Part shown: positions 1-10,823 of the stretch, piece after piece
How the letters are laid out: each line of letters begins with the position of its first letter
How positions within the stretch are numbered: the stretch's first letter is position 1
Position numbers and translations under genes: made by a program
The notes under the pieces: generated by a model
What the model saw: only the letters and a program-made list of their open reading frames with translations
What the model was told of the DNA's origin: nothing
The model's database searches: none
Origin: Megamerina dolium
Lineage: Eukaryota; Arthropoda; Insecta; Diptera; Megamerinidae
DNA length: 64,000 nucleotides
Assembly (NCBI GenBank): GCA_963854835.1
Contig: OY978525.1
Location: 62,087,355-62,151,354 of the forward strand
Reading direction: 5' to 3'

Positions 1-115
1 GTAAAAAACTTAAAGAACAACCTATTAACCTATACCTTTGACCTATTATTATTTAACTATTTCAATCTGCCCCGATAACCGCAACTGTATCTCAGACTAA
101 ACGGAGTTCGTTACA
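1..115 (+). repeat. 5' LTR, 3' end only, of gypsy element A
   Basis: The right end of a long terminal repeat that begins before the window. Its last ~25 bases (ACGGAGTTCGTTACA, 101-115) match the end of a second copy at 3432-3446 (ACGGAGCTTGTTACA), and a primer-binding site follows directly. The two ends have diverged clearly, so the insertion is old. Confidence 0.7.
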
Positions 116-117
116 AT

Positions 118-134
118 TGGCGCACGAGCAGGGA
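118..134 (+). other. Primer-binding site of gypsy element A
   Basis: TGGCGCACGAGCAGGGA lies two bases after the LTR end, the expected place for the tRNA primer site of an LTR retrotransposon. A near-identical site (TGGCGCCCGAGCAGGGA) is found at 61905 in an unrelated-looking element, which supports the call. Confidence 0.65.
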
Positions 135-200
135 CTTGATTGAGAGAAACTGGAAGTCTCTTTAAGGAGAGAACAAAAGAAGAAATATAACAGAATCAAC

Positions 201-2245
201 ATGGTCAAGGTGTCGTGGGTTACTATCTTCGCAAAGAGGAACTCGTCAGCTATTGGATTTGGATTTGATAGTTCGGGATCAGTCGATGAGCTTAGAAGAC
301 GACTAGGAGCGTTGTTCAGTGAAGAAAAAGAGAACCCAGCATTACGAGAAAAATCGATGGAGATGGAACCCGACTTCACCAGCCACAAATAGCATTAGTA
401 CGAAGTTTTCACCCGGATGAGGGAAATCTGCAAGGGCGACGACAGCACAAAAACCATCAGTGGCTACTCACACTGGATTACCATTAGCACAAGCAGGGCA
501 GATTGAAATAGTTAAAGCGGTCAACTGTAGTTCACAACCACATATGGTATAGTTATGGACCGTGTAAGGAAGTGGCGATTCAAATAAGATGGTTATAAGG
601 ACCCGTTAAAATTTGTTGAACTCTTCGCGGAATTATCTGACGGTTACGAAATACATTAGGCTTTGCTTCCAAAGGTTTTATCGGAGCTATTAAAGGATAA
701 AGGCCTGGTATGGTTCCGAAACACCTGTGCGTTGTGACAGAGAAACACCTGTGCAAAATTAAATATCAAGACACAAGGCGACGTGCGAATCTTGCCACTT
801 TAGTCGTAGAGGGAGAGAACGTAGCAGCAATAGTAGATACAGGTGCCACCATATATTTTACCAGCGAGATCACCGCGAATGAGTTTTTTAGCTCCACCAA
901 AAGTTTTAATGGGAGATAGAAATTCGAGGAAAATAACGGCGGAGATAGAAGTGCGAATACAGTTCGGCAATCAAACATACTAAACGATTTACTTATTATT
1001 ACTCGGAGAAAAGCTACGCTCATTTGAGAGGAAGGGCGTGTCTAATATACAAACACATAAAATGGTCAGGCGTGATAACGACCTATCAAATATAGGTATT
1101 ATCAACATTCCAGCGATCTCTAGCCAGAGTCATCGGCCCTGAAGTGGAACCACCAACGAACCTACGAGAGCTACGAAGTATACACGTTTACGGTAATCAT
1201 CGACCATTTGTCCCTGAAGTGGTTAAACGCTACTTAAATTCCGTCAGTCGAATCGCAAGATGGGCGTCAAAGATTCAGCAATACACTTTCGATGTCCAAT
1301 ACCGGTTGGGTAAGCTAAACTTAGTAGCAGACGCACTTTCACGTCAACCTCAAGATACCAAGCTATACTATAAAAGAAGATGAGTGAAGTATGGAAACAT
1401 CCCGAAAATTTTTTTGATTACATTTTGGATAATGGTACCGTCATATACGTGAAGACTTCATACCGTAGAAGCTTTTCGTGCCGACGTCACTATGAGAACG
1501 AGTACTAAATGAAATCCATGACAACCGATACGCTGGACACATGGGCATGCGCAAAACAATTGCTTGAGAAACCGCTTGTTACTACTGGTCAGGCATGTTC
1601 AGAGACATCCAAAACTATATTCGACGTTTCCAGTCATGCCAAATATATAAACCAAGCCAACAACAAGCGACGAGAAAGATGCTGACACAGATCGCGAAGG
1701 AGCCCTGGGTCGCGGTGTGTGTGGATTTTGTTGCGCATTTTCTACGCTTAAAGCACCACTACACTGGTTTTCCTGGATCGGTTCACTTAATGGGTGGAAA
1801 TTATATCTCTTCGCAAACCAACTACTTATTATCTTAACAAAACATTTCGTGAGTGGATTTTCTGCAGGTTCTGCGAACCATGTTCACGAACAAAGGAGCC
1901 CAATTTACCAGTAGAAAGTTTAAGTGTTTTATGGAGGATTACGGCATTAGACATCAATTTACAGCAAACCGAATCCAGGCGTAATTCGCAGGTAAAGAGC
2001 AAAAGGATTGGGATGCTTTACTACCGGAAATAACGGTTGCACTGAATTTAAGCGTTTGTGAATAACCGCCTACAGTACTGCATTTCTGGTGGAAGGTCGT
2101 GAACCAAGGCTACCTAGAACATTATACGAAGCAACGTCAACGCCAGACGAATATTAAAACTAAACTAAAATGAAGGCGGTGTTCCAGGTGTTCTCAAGGT
2201 CCGATATTCTGACCGTTTCTCTTTGCCCTGCAAGAAAGAGGGGAG
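201..2245 (+). pseudogene. Decayed gag-pol of Ty3/gypsy element A
   Basis: Remnant of the internal region of a Ty3/gypsy retrotransposon, in several frames. 201-392 carries a Gag N-terminal piece (SGSVDELRRRLGALFS). 767-915 is a protease remnant with the active-site motif VDTGA near 835. Reverse transcriptase is essentially missing. 1144-1383 is the RNase H C-terminus ending in LNLVADALSRQP, typical of gypsy elements. 1500-1740 is the integrase zinc-binding domain (AGHMGMRKT, then CQIYKPSQQ). Integrase core traces run to about 2150. A purine-rich tract (2234-2245) precedes the 3' LTR. Many stops and frameshifts; not functional. Confidence 0.75.
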
Positions 2246-2313
2246 TGTGAGGATCCAAATCGTTCGATTTGATAAAAATACTATATAAAAAATTAATAAA
2301 TTATAATATTATA

Positions 2314-3198
2314 TTGGGACTATCGATTAAAGCTGGCGTAGCTTGTGTTGTTATGCATCGATCACACCGCCACCATTTTTATTTTTTGTCTGTAATGAGG
2401 TTATAAATTTCAGTATTAGGTACTGCGTTGAAGTGTAACCAACAAAATTCGAATATGTCGAGTTTTGTACCAACGAAACGCAATTTGCTGGAAGAATTAC
2501 ATCTTTGTTTCCATTTGCAAAAATTTGCAGCTAAGAATACGCTGCAAGACGCTTTTAGTGTGCATGCCACATGAACTGAATCCAAGAAACATTGAAAGGT
2601 GATTTTGTGACAGAAATATTGCTCGAGCGATACAAAAATAAGTCATTTTCGCATCGGATTGTTTCTGGTGACGGAAAATGGAGTCATTACGACAACTTCT
2701 GAACCACGGTCAACTACCGAAATCAACGGGAAAGCATAATATTTAGAGCGCGAATGTTGCTCTGCATTTGGTGGGATCAGAAGGGTGTGTTGTATTATGA
2801 GCTGTTGAAAAACGACCAGAATATGCGAATAAAAACGATTTTATGTTATTCCATCATGACAACGCTCGGCCTAATATTGCAAGACCGATTAAAAATTATT
2901 TGGAATGCGAAATTTTACCCCACCCGCCTTATAGCTCAGACATTGCTCCGTCTGACTACTATTTGCTTCAATCGATGCAGAATGGTCTCACTGAAATACG
3001 GTTCACTGAAGTACGGGGCATCCGAAATTGGCTTGATTCATTTTTGGCCTTAAAAAATTTTTTCCTTTTAGGACGGAATCCAGAAATATGGGAGAAGGTC
3101 ATAGCTAATGATGGCCAATACTTTGAATAATGTCTTCATACATTTTATTATTGAAATAAAGATATATTTTTGCCTTTAAAATTAACCGATAGTCCCTA
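2314..3198 (+). mobile_element. Mariner element (DD34D type) inserted in an LTR
   Basis: Imperfect TIRs: the left reads GGGACTATCGATTAA (2316-2330), and the right, on the other strand, reads GGGACTATCGGTTAA. TA-rich flanks fit mariner target choice. The interior carries a broken mariner transposase. The ends are good to a few bases because the outermost TIR bases are degenerate. Confidence 0.75.
2455..3130 (+). pseudogene. Mariner transposase, frameshifted
   Basis: Cut-and-paste DNA transposase of the mariner family, which acts on the element's TIRs at TA sites. Starts at an ATG at 2455. The conserved block MLLCIWWDQKGVLYYELLK is at 2754-2810. A frameshift then moves the rest into another frame: HDNARP (2855) and IAPSDYY (2941), ending in DGQYFE and a stop at 3130. 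Only 31 residues separate the last two catalytic aspartates instead of 34, so about 9 bases are lost between them. The N-terminal third is also scrambled. Inactive. Confidence 0.8.
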
Positions 3199-3446
3199 TG
3201 TATAAATTGTTAACATGTATACATTACTGTTATATTGTTTTAACATTTACTATTAGCTATACATATTTGATTTATAAACTTCTAGCTATACATTTTAGCG
3301 GTAGCGGTATAAATAGAGCTAATAGAAGCACATAACGGACATTTAGCTTTGAGCTTCACTGAGTGAAGACGTGGATATATGTGGTGGGCTGGTTTTTACA
3401 CCCACGACCGGAGCCAGTGACCTCAGGATAAACGGAGCTTGTTACA

Positions 3447-3832
3447 TATTTTCCGAGATGGAGTCTCAAAGGCTTCAGGTTTGCAACTCAGCTGTAAAGG
3501 ACTTCAAAAAAGATATATTTTCTATTTTAAATCCATTTTAACCGATTTCTTTGAACAATCAAGAACCTGCGTTATACTATTCAACAAAGAAAAAAAATTT
3601 GGTATAAAAGAATTTTTTTTAGAGAAAACAATCATTATTTTGATTCAACAAATAAAAGGCAATTTTCCAAATTTTCCAAAGTTATAAGTTGGGTTTTTAA
3701 GTATTTTCAAAAATGCCCAAAATTAAATGCAGTAATCCTTTTGAGAAGAAAAAAAATTGTACCAAAGCCAACTTTAGAAATCACTAAGGTAGTTTTGTCT
3801 AGTTAGCGTTATCGTTATCGAACCGATAAAAG
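3447..3832. other. No gene recognised
   Basis: AT-rich stretch between gypsy A and the Harbinger element. Its longest frame (3439-3687) is low complexity, rich in Phe, Ile and Lys, and matches no family I recognise. I see nothing functional here. Confidence 0.5.
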
Positions 3833-3835
3833 TTA

Positions 3836-5397
3836 TAGCCTCGACAGACGGCAGCCTTAATTTGCATTAACAGCCTTAATGCATATTAACTCATGCATTT
3901 GCTTTATCCAAATGCACATTAACGCTATAATAAATGCACAAAATTTTCGTGCATTTAGCTGAATTTACTAATTTCGACATGGCAACTCCGTTAAAAATTG
4001 GCATTTGGTTGCTATGGTGAATGGTGATTTGCATTGACAGGAAGAAGAAGAAAAGAAATTCAAATAACGAAAAAACCGCAACAAGAGATGTAAGCTATTT
4101 TTGTTACAATATATATGCAAATATGTATATTAATAAAACTATTTTTTTTTTTCTTTTTTAGATGACAGAAAACAAGCATCGAAAATTCTGGTGTAGCAGC
4201 GATGAAATCGAGTTGCTGGACTTGTGAGCTGAACGGGCCGGAGATTTTCGTCGCACCAGACGCAATCTACATATATATGCAGATATCTCAAACAAAATGT
4301 CCGCAAAATTTACAGCGAAGGAGGTTCACATAAAAATTCGAAATTTAACTCAAAGATATAGGTATGTTATTCACATTACAATTTTTGCCACTATTAAAAT
4401 TTGTAAAATTGCAGAGAAGAAAGGAAAAAAGTTGGGCCATCGGGGGGAAGTTCTTCTGAATGGAAGCATTACGATGCTGTCCATAAAATAATTGGCTCTA
4501 CAGCAGTAAATAATGCTGAAATATTGTAGTCATTTATTGTAGTAAGCTTGAATTTTATAAGAATATTACAATATCTTATATATATATTATCTTTATATTT
4601 CAATATCTTTATAACTTTTTATTTTCAGGACATATCGTCATCTGAGATGCCGCCGTCGCCATCACCTAAATCCAATCTACGCTCCTCGCCAGTGGCCAGC
4701 TCATCTGAATTGCCGATGCCACAACATTCTGAGCCATGCCAAACGCTACCGCCACTATCATCGCGAATATTGCCATTGAGCAGCTCACCGTCGTTAGCGC
4801 CACTGAACACTTCGTTCACATCCATCGCAACGTCAGGCTCTAGAAGAAAAAGAAATAATATGGGTGAGGTGATAAAAGTGGCAAAGGAACAAAATGAGTT
4901 GCTGAAGACATTTATGGAAGATGGAAAGGAGCTTTCAAAGAAAGTTGTTAATGCCATCGAGGAACAAAATAGATCCACAAAAGAATTTATTAATATAATG
5001 AAAAATATTTTAGAAAAAATGTGATATATTATTAGTGAATTTTTTAATTTTGTTATGTATATTATTACTGAATTTTTTAATTTTGTTATGTATATTATTA
5101 GTGAATTTTATAATTTTGTAATTAATTTTTTAATTTTTTATTAGTGAGTTTTTGAATGTATTTATATAGTGTGACTCATGTAGTTCTTAAAAAATGTTAT
5201 ACTATTAAAAATAAATTTTTAAAATATAATAAATGTGAAAGTATTTGGAAGAGGGAATCTGAAGTTTATATGAATAAATAATTACTACGGCAAGCAAAGG
5301 AGTATATTACTGTACAAAGTTGTCATCTGTCACTGTGAATTTCAAATGTGCATTTATGCTTCTTAATGCAAATTAATTTTGTTCGTCTGTCTGGCTA
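3836..5397 (+). mobile_element. Non-autonomous PIF/Harbinger element carrying only a Myb-like gene
   Basis: TIRs: the left starts TAGCCTCGACAGACGGCAGC; the right end, reverse-complemented, starts TAGCCAGACAGACGAACAAA, and both continue into AATTTGCATTA. A 3-bp duplication TTA (3833-3835 and 5398-5400) is the hallmark of PIF/Harbinger insertion. The interior encodes the Myb/SANT-like accessory protein, but I see no DDE transposase. It shares TIRs with the MITE at 7648-8175, so both may be mobilised by one transposase encoded elsewhere. Confidence 0.8.
4162..5024 (+). pseudogene. Myb/SANT-like protein of a PIF/Harbinger element
   Basis: In this superfamily the Myb-like protein binds the element ends and helps the transposase enter the nucleus and act. 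The ATG at 4162 opens HRKFWCSSDEIELLDL, followed by a stop (TGA, ~4226), then FTAKEVHIKIRNLTQRYR. An apparent intron (GTATGT at ~4363 to TTGCAG at ~4412) joins this in frame to a VGPSGGSSSEWKHYDAVHKI block, the classic end of the Myb/SANT-like domain. A TAG follows, then a possible second intron ending in TTTTCAG at 4629. The last exon (4630-5024) is rich in Ser and Pro, then a charged helix ending NILEKM. Two nonsense codons make it defective. Intron calls are inference. Confidence 0.7.
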
Positions 5398-5400
5398 TTA

Positions 5401-7644
5401 ACCGGAACATTTGCTGGTTGTAAATTTTATTACATATAACAAATGCACAGTTGTTTTATTGATTCGATAACGCATGCTAGCGTTACCGGACCACATTTGC
5501 TGTTATAAGATTTAATAGACAGTAAATATGCCCGTTTACTTTCTCGGTTCGATCAAGTTAAGAGGCAATACCTTCAATACCTTCAATACTTGCCGTAATT
5601 TTATTGAATACAAAAGGGGAAGGGCAGCAAATCTTCCTCAAGGTCTTGTATCTAGCGAGGCTTTAGAAATTGAGTTGATAGTTAAAATTGTAAAAAAATA
5701 GGAGCGCTGACTTTTTAACTATAAAGCCGATTATTTACCTTTAAAGTTCATATTTTTATATAATTTTATAATTATATTTCTACAACAATAAACTTTTCCT
5801 CCCTTTGAAATTCGCCAAAAAATTAATTTTAACAAAAAAAGGCATGAAATTTTCAATAAAAAATTTCTATTTTGGACATCATAATAGTTTGAATAGTTTG
5901 ATTGATCAGACTTTTTGAGCAAACAATTAATCGCACAATAATAATATAGAGCGCTTCTTAAGGTATATTTACAATAGCGCGCGAAGCGTGGCGATGTTCG
6001 ACAGCGAGAGCACAACAGTTGTCAAAATAATTTCTGTCCTATGTGTTTGCACCTCTCTGTTTACAATTATGAGAAACTCGCGACGAGAGTCGCCCTCAAT
6101 TTCAAAATTATCAAGAAATCACGTATTGCCAGTGCGTGACAGTTATCAATTTCCCTTGTATTCAAAGTTTGAAGATAAGTGACGTTTGTTTGAAATTGAA
6201 AATTTAAATTCAAAACTGTTTAAAAGCATAAAATATAAATAATGTAAAAACGTTATTGAAAACTATTAGGATTGTTACTACAATTCCTTGCGCTATTGTA
6301 AATGAGCTTGCGATGTATCGCGTCGTATGTTCTAGACTTCGAATTCGAATGCGAGTCTTGCCTCGCATAACGCGTTATTGTAGATGGACGTTTATTCATG
6401 TTATCGCTTCAACGTCTTCGAATTCGGAACGCTTTGGACATAGCTCGTTGCGTCGATGTCCAATTTTACTACTCTTTTACTTATCTTCCTCGCACAGTTG
6501 CGCCTGGGCAGGCCAATGTAAATACAAGTATTGTTGTTGCATATAGTTAGTACAAAATAAGTGTTGTAATTATGCTTGACATAATCCAGTAATCCCAGTA
6601 ATCGAATAGGGTTGATTCGTATTAGAATTAAAAGGTTAACTAAAATAAAAACTTCATCACTAAACTAAACTAATCACTGCTCGAAATTTAGCATTCGCTA
6701 TTTGTAACGATAATTTACGAGCGCTTGCACGTTAAAATTACGAACGATTGGCTACCAGCGTAGCTTGACCGATCTTTCATAATCGGTCATTTTTTCCAGC
6801 CTTCGTTGATAAGATCAATCAGTAACCAATTTTAAGAAAATGGCATTTTTAACCAAACCCAATCGTTCATTTCACCATTACAGTGAAAAATATAGTTAAA
6901 TGTTATTTCCATTAAAAAAAGCAAATAAAAATTATATAGTGATAGTCTATATTATATTAAAAAATTTATTCACTTCAATATTTCATAACAAATATTAAAT
7001 TAAGAAAACTAAGCTAAAATTAAATACGCTCGTAATCCACTGTAAATACGATATATCTCACTAACAAGCTCATTTTCGATTGTATTTATTTTATAGTGAG
7101 AAATACCTAAGCAACTGAACGTTCGCCAATACAAAAAACGAATGTTCGTTTTTGGGAGATTGCATGCAGTGTTTTTTGTACTAGCGCTCGAATTTGCGAA
7201 CGATCGATAACGAACGTGTATTTGTTTAATGTGTGTATTCATAAACTCACTAGCGAACGTTCGTTTGATTAAGCACTTCTAAAGCGAGAAGGATCGTATT
7301 TTATTTACCCTAGTAAAAATCAAAGAGTTAAGCTGTATCCAGAATTTCGGCGGACGACGGTAAAGCGGTTGTCGGTTAACCGACGTCAAAATTAAACTCA
7401 CAAAATCATATGGAATGGCACATAATTGAGTCAGCAACGATTTTAGCACCAATAACAATCAAATCAATCAGCACAATGCCGTTGCCGCTGGATACAAAAA
7501 CATAAATAAATTTAAATCGACGGTAAATCGTCGGTACTAAAACCTTTGCAGACATTTCCGATTGTTTTTTATTGTGAGAAGGAGTGTGGCAATACCAAAT
7601 TTTTTTTTACCAAAAACTAAAAAGAAAATACCAAAAAACTACTA
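5401..7644. other. 2.2 kb AT-rich sequence without recognised genes
   Basis: Short open frames only, none with a recognisable domain. Several short palindromic words occur (for example around 7130-7150 and 7185-7215), but no TIR pair with a convincing duplication. I see nothing I can name. Confidence 0.5.
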
Positions 7645-7647
7645 TTA

Positions 7648-8175
7648 TAGCCTAGACAGACGGCAGCCTAATTCCGGATTACCGAGTTAATTCGAATTAA
7701 CTCGGGCATTAACTGCAGCTAATCCGCATAAACTCTATGAGTTAATTCTCAAAATAAAAGAGGATTAGGGCAATTTGCTATGGCAACACTGTTGAAAATT
7801 GTCTATTGTGAATGTTTCTCCATCCATTTTACAAAATATTAGGTGTGTTCGCTAACAAAAAACTTTCAACAATTGTTAACAGTTTTCAACATGAAAAGTG
7901 TTAACGAACAAATAAATCCAGCTGTCAATTACGAACGGTGAATGTCAATTTACAAGTTTCTGATAGTTTTCAGTTCACGTACTTCTTGTAGATTTTCTCA
8001 TATCGAGAGTTATAGACGACAGAAATTGATAGTGATAGTAATGTAAGTGGACAGACCTAATAAAACAGCAATCAGCCGTTTAGTTAATCCGCAATACTGC
8101 CGTCTGTCAGGTTATTATTTTATTCGGATTAAGTGCGCCGGTAATCCGGAATTAGGCTGCCGTCTGTCTAGGCTA
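7648..8175. mobile_element. PIF/Harbinger MITE, 528 bp
   Basis: Near-perfect ~36-bp TIRs: TAGCCTAGACAGACGGCAGC at 7648, and its exact reverse complement ending at 8175. Both continue through CTAATTCCGGATTACCG. Perfect TTA duplications lie at 7645-7647 and 8176-8178. No coding capacity. The TIR is the same family as the Myb-only element at 3836 but less decayed, so this copy is younger. Confidence 0.9.
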
Positions 8176-8334
8176 TTACATTACTTACATTCGCTGCTAT
8201 TTAACTCTCCCCCTAGATATAAAATATCGACCCTACAGATTGCACGCAACGAGATTTTTTTTTTAAATACTAAGAATTTATTGAATCTTTCTACTATATG
8301 GAGAAACACACAATAAGTATTCATATCTTACATA

Positions 8335-9816
8335 CTAACTTAAAATTATGTGATATTTCCTGTGTTCCATCACATGTGGATTTGTTGTATAATCCTTGTG
8401 ATGTACGATAAAATTTTTCCTCGTGGTAGCTATCCCGCGAGGAAAGCAATGAGGAGACATTTGTAGGCAGTCATAATTTGAGTTTGTACATAAGGCCATC
8501 GTGCCATACTTTATCGAAAGCTTCAGTGATATCAAGAAAGACAGCTGAGCAATACTTTTTTTCTTCAAAAGTGTTCGGTATCAGAGTTACAATGCAATGA
8601 ACTTGCTCTATTGTGCCGTGCTATTTCTAAATCTTAACTGATGTTGGGGAATCAGTTGATTTTGATTTATAAATGGAGTTATATTCATGGCAAGTAGCTT
8701 TTCGAATACTTTAGAGAGTAGATTCAGGAGGCTGATAGGTCTGTACGATGCAACATTTGTAGGGTCTTTTCCTGGTTTTGCTATCATAATAATTTTTGAA
8801 ATATTTCAGCATTTGGGATAGTGTTTAATACAAAGGATAGCATTGAAAATGTGCATGAGATGAATTATTGAAGCTGGAGGTAGCTCTTTTATCTATTTAC
8901 CGGTAATTTTATCTGGACCAGGTGTTTTAAATCTTTGTAAATTGCTTTGAATATGTCCTTTTTTTAAATTTTGAGCGTTATTGAGCAAGGTGAGAAGTTA
9001 ATTTTGGTAATGAGGACTGTAAAGAGGGTGGATTGGGTGTAAACACACTTTTTACGTGGTTTGCAAAAGCCAAACACTTCTCACAGTTGCTTCTAGCCCA
9101 ATTACCGTCACTCAAACGGATGGGGGAATCAGTGAGAATTGGCTGATTTGAGTTTTTTGCTGATTTCCACAAAGGGTAGTCTGACGCTTCACCAGGTGAT
9201 AATTTCGCTATATGCTCTCCTAACTCTTTGTTGTTTTTATTTTTTAAGGCTTGCTTTAACTTTCGAGTGCAGTGCTGTAGCTGTGTTTTCAGATTCGGTG
9301 ATCTGAATTCTTGACATTGTCTTCGGAGTCTTCTTTTCTGTCTTACTAGCAATTCAATGTCGGCTGGTCTGTATGGGCTATATTTTGATTGCTTGCACAC
9401 CCTTGTGCAGGTGGCTGAGAGCTAATGAGAGCAGCTGGTTGAATTTTTCGAGTGCTGAGTCTACATCGTGTCCATTTCTGAATACAGTACTTAGAGTAAG
9501 AAGGAAATTTACATATTTCTTGAATTTCATCCAGTCTATTTTCTTTCTAATGCAATTGTCTTGGGGGCTTGATGATTTAGTGAGTGATCAGATGAGATAT
9601 CATAATTACACTCTGTGGAGATATTTCCCATCTGCAAACCTTTGACGGCTCCAGCTTAGAGCTGTACTCTTCCAGGCATATAGATGTTACTTGCAAGTAG
9701 ACTCTACTAAAATCCTCGATAGCATGATGTTTTATTCTGCTTTTTTCAATATGGCAGTTTTTCCGCGTGCCTTACCATGAGGATGATTTGTGGTGTACAG
9801 TTTGTAATGTGGTATT
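8335..9816 (-). pseudogene. Jockey A ORF2 (endonuclease-RT) remnant
   Basis: Fragments of the ORF2 polyprotein. 8978-9400 encodes the linker before RT (RQKRRLRRQCQEFRSPNLKT), almost identical to copy B. 8395-8568 holds the RT piece with KLSIKYGTMAL and VHHKDYTTNP. Relative to copy B there are two internal deletions: one joins the RT directly to the 3' UTR near 8385 (about 0.8 kb lost), and one removes about 260 bp of the endonuclease near 9655. The BEL LTR begins at 9817 in the middle of the endonuclease. Not functional. Confidence 0.8.
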
Positions 9817-10485
9817 TGTATACTATGCAGACCGTTTCGTCTGTCAGTATGTGAATTTGTTTGGGTGTCTAACGGCTGATTTGCCTGTTGACCACACAAT
9901 TTAGTCAAAGTGAGACACAAAGACAAAATTGTGAGATTTTGAGATAATTGAGGCAATTTTGCCTGGACAAAGTTAATGTATATTTATCGAGGTAATTTAC
10001 CAAGATAATTGTTTGATGTAGCTAAAGCACTTGAAGCTCCGCTAAATGGCGAGAAGAAAAAATAACCAGTTATTTGAATTGATTGATTAATTCTTAATTT
10101 TATTTCTACAAAATTGATTCTTATATACTAAATTATTGCTAGCTGTGTAAAATTACAATTATGTGTGGCAGTTCGTCTGCTTAGGTATTTTGTTGTTGTA
10201 GTTTTAAGAGTTGCAAGAATTGCTTTTGATATTTTTGTTCTGCCCAAATGTTATTGTTACTTTTGATATCAGTTCATTACCCTTAGTCATATGCACATAC
10301 ATAGATGAATATTTTCGTAGTCCAAGGGGTGTAATGAACTGCAAATCAAACAAAATGTTTCTTTTGCATACTGTAGCAATTTTATGGAACTGTTTTCTTT
10401 TGTTTGTTTTGTAAATTTCAAGCAAGCGTATGTATGTGTGTATGTACATACATACGGACGGAAATTCAATGTGAAGGTTTGAACA
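9817..10485 (-). repeat. BEL element LTR (3' LTR by minus-strand reading)
   Basis: 669 bp. On the plus strand it starts TGTATACTATGCAG and ends GGTTTGAACA. Only a few single-base differences from the copy at 18126-18794 are visible, and the length is identical, so the insertion is fairly recent. Confidence 0.9.
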
Positions 10486-10496
10486 TGCTCCCCGCC
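10486..10496 (-). other. Polypurine tract of the BEL element
   Basis: On the minus strand GGCGGGGAGCA directly precedes the LTR start TGTTCAAACC. This is the position and composition of the plus-strand primer of reverse transcription, and it fixes the orientation of this half as minus. Confidence 0.7.
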
Positions 10497-10823
10497 GTGA
10501 GCCAGCTCACCACCAATTCAAAGTGTTGATGCGACAGTTTCCATTGCTACAGTATGCTTGCGTATTGTAGATATGTATATTTATGTATGTATATGTTTTT
10601 AACATTATATGTATGTGTATATATATTTGATAGCTTAAAGTGTTGAGTTTGCATAATGCAAGTTTTTAAGAAGGTTGAGTTTTTGTGATCATGATATTTG
10701 AAAGATATTTAAACAAAGCATATGGCGTTATTCACTAAAGAGAAGAGGTAGATACCGTATGTAGATTTGAGGTTTTAAATTATTTAATTAAATCCGTTCG
10801 TCCTCAGGTTGGCTAGGGCTTGC

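Larger units (their letters stand above)
2246..3446 (+). repeat. 3' LTR of gypsy element A, split by a mariner
   Basis: Starts TGTGAGGATCC after the polypurine tract AAGAGGGGAG and ends GCTTGTTACA, matching the 5' LTR end at 115. About 885 bp of mariner DNA sits inside; without it the LTR is roughly 315 bp. The right part (3199-3446) includes TATAAATAG at ~3310, a plausible LTR TATA box. Confidence 0.65.
3802..5494. repeat. Possible older MITE hosting the Harbinger insertion
   Basis: If the Harbinger element (3836-5397 plus one TTA) is removed, the flanks form an inverted repeat. The left arm GTTATCGAACCGATAAAA (3814-3831) matches the reverse complement of GATTCGATAACG and neighbouring bases near 5460-5475 (16 of 18 positions), and AGCGTTA recurs outside it. 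This suggests a ~130-160 bp palindromic element was the insertion target. Weakly supported. Confidence 0.35.

Noticed and set aside
5988..6546. Frames of 64 and 96 codons as small host genes
   Set aside because: No domain, no splice signals and Arg/Cys/Ser-biased composition typical of random frames.
6690..7260. Related AGCGCTCG / CGAACGAT words suggesting an inverted-repeat element
   Set aside because: The matches are short and gapped, with no clear ends.
7332..7496. TGTATCCAG ... CTGGATACA as a MITE
   Set aside because: Only about 10 bases pair; the rest of the arms do not match and no target duplication is seen.
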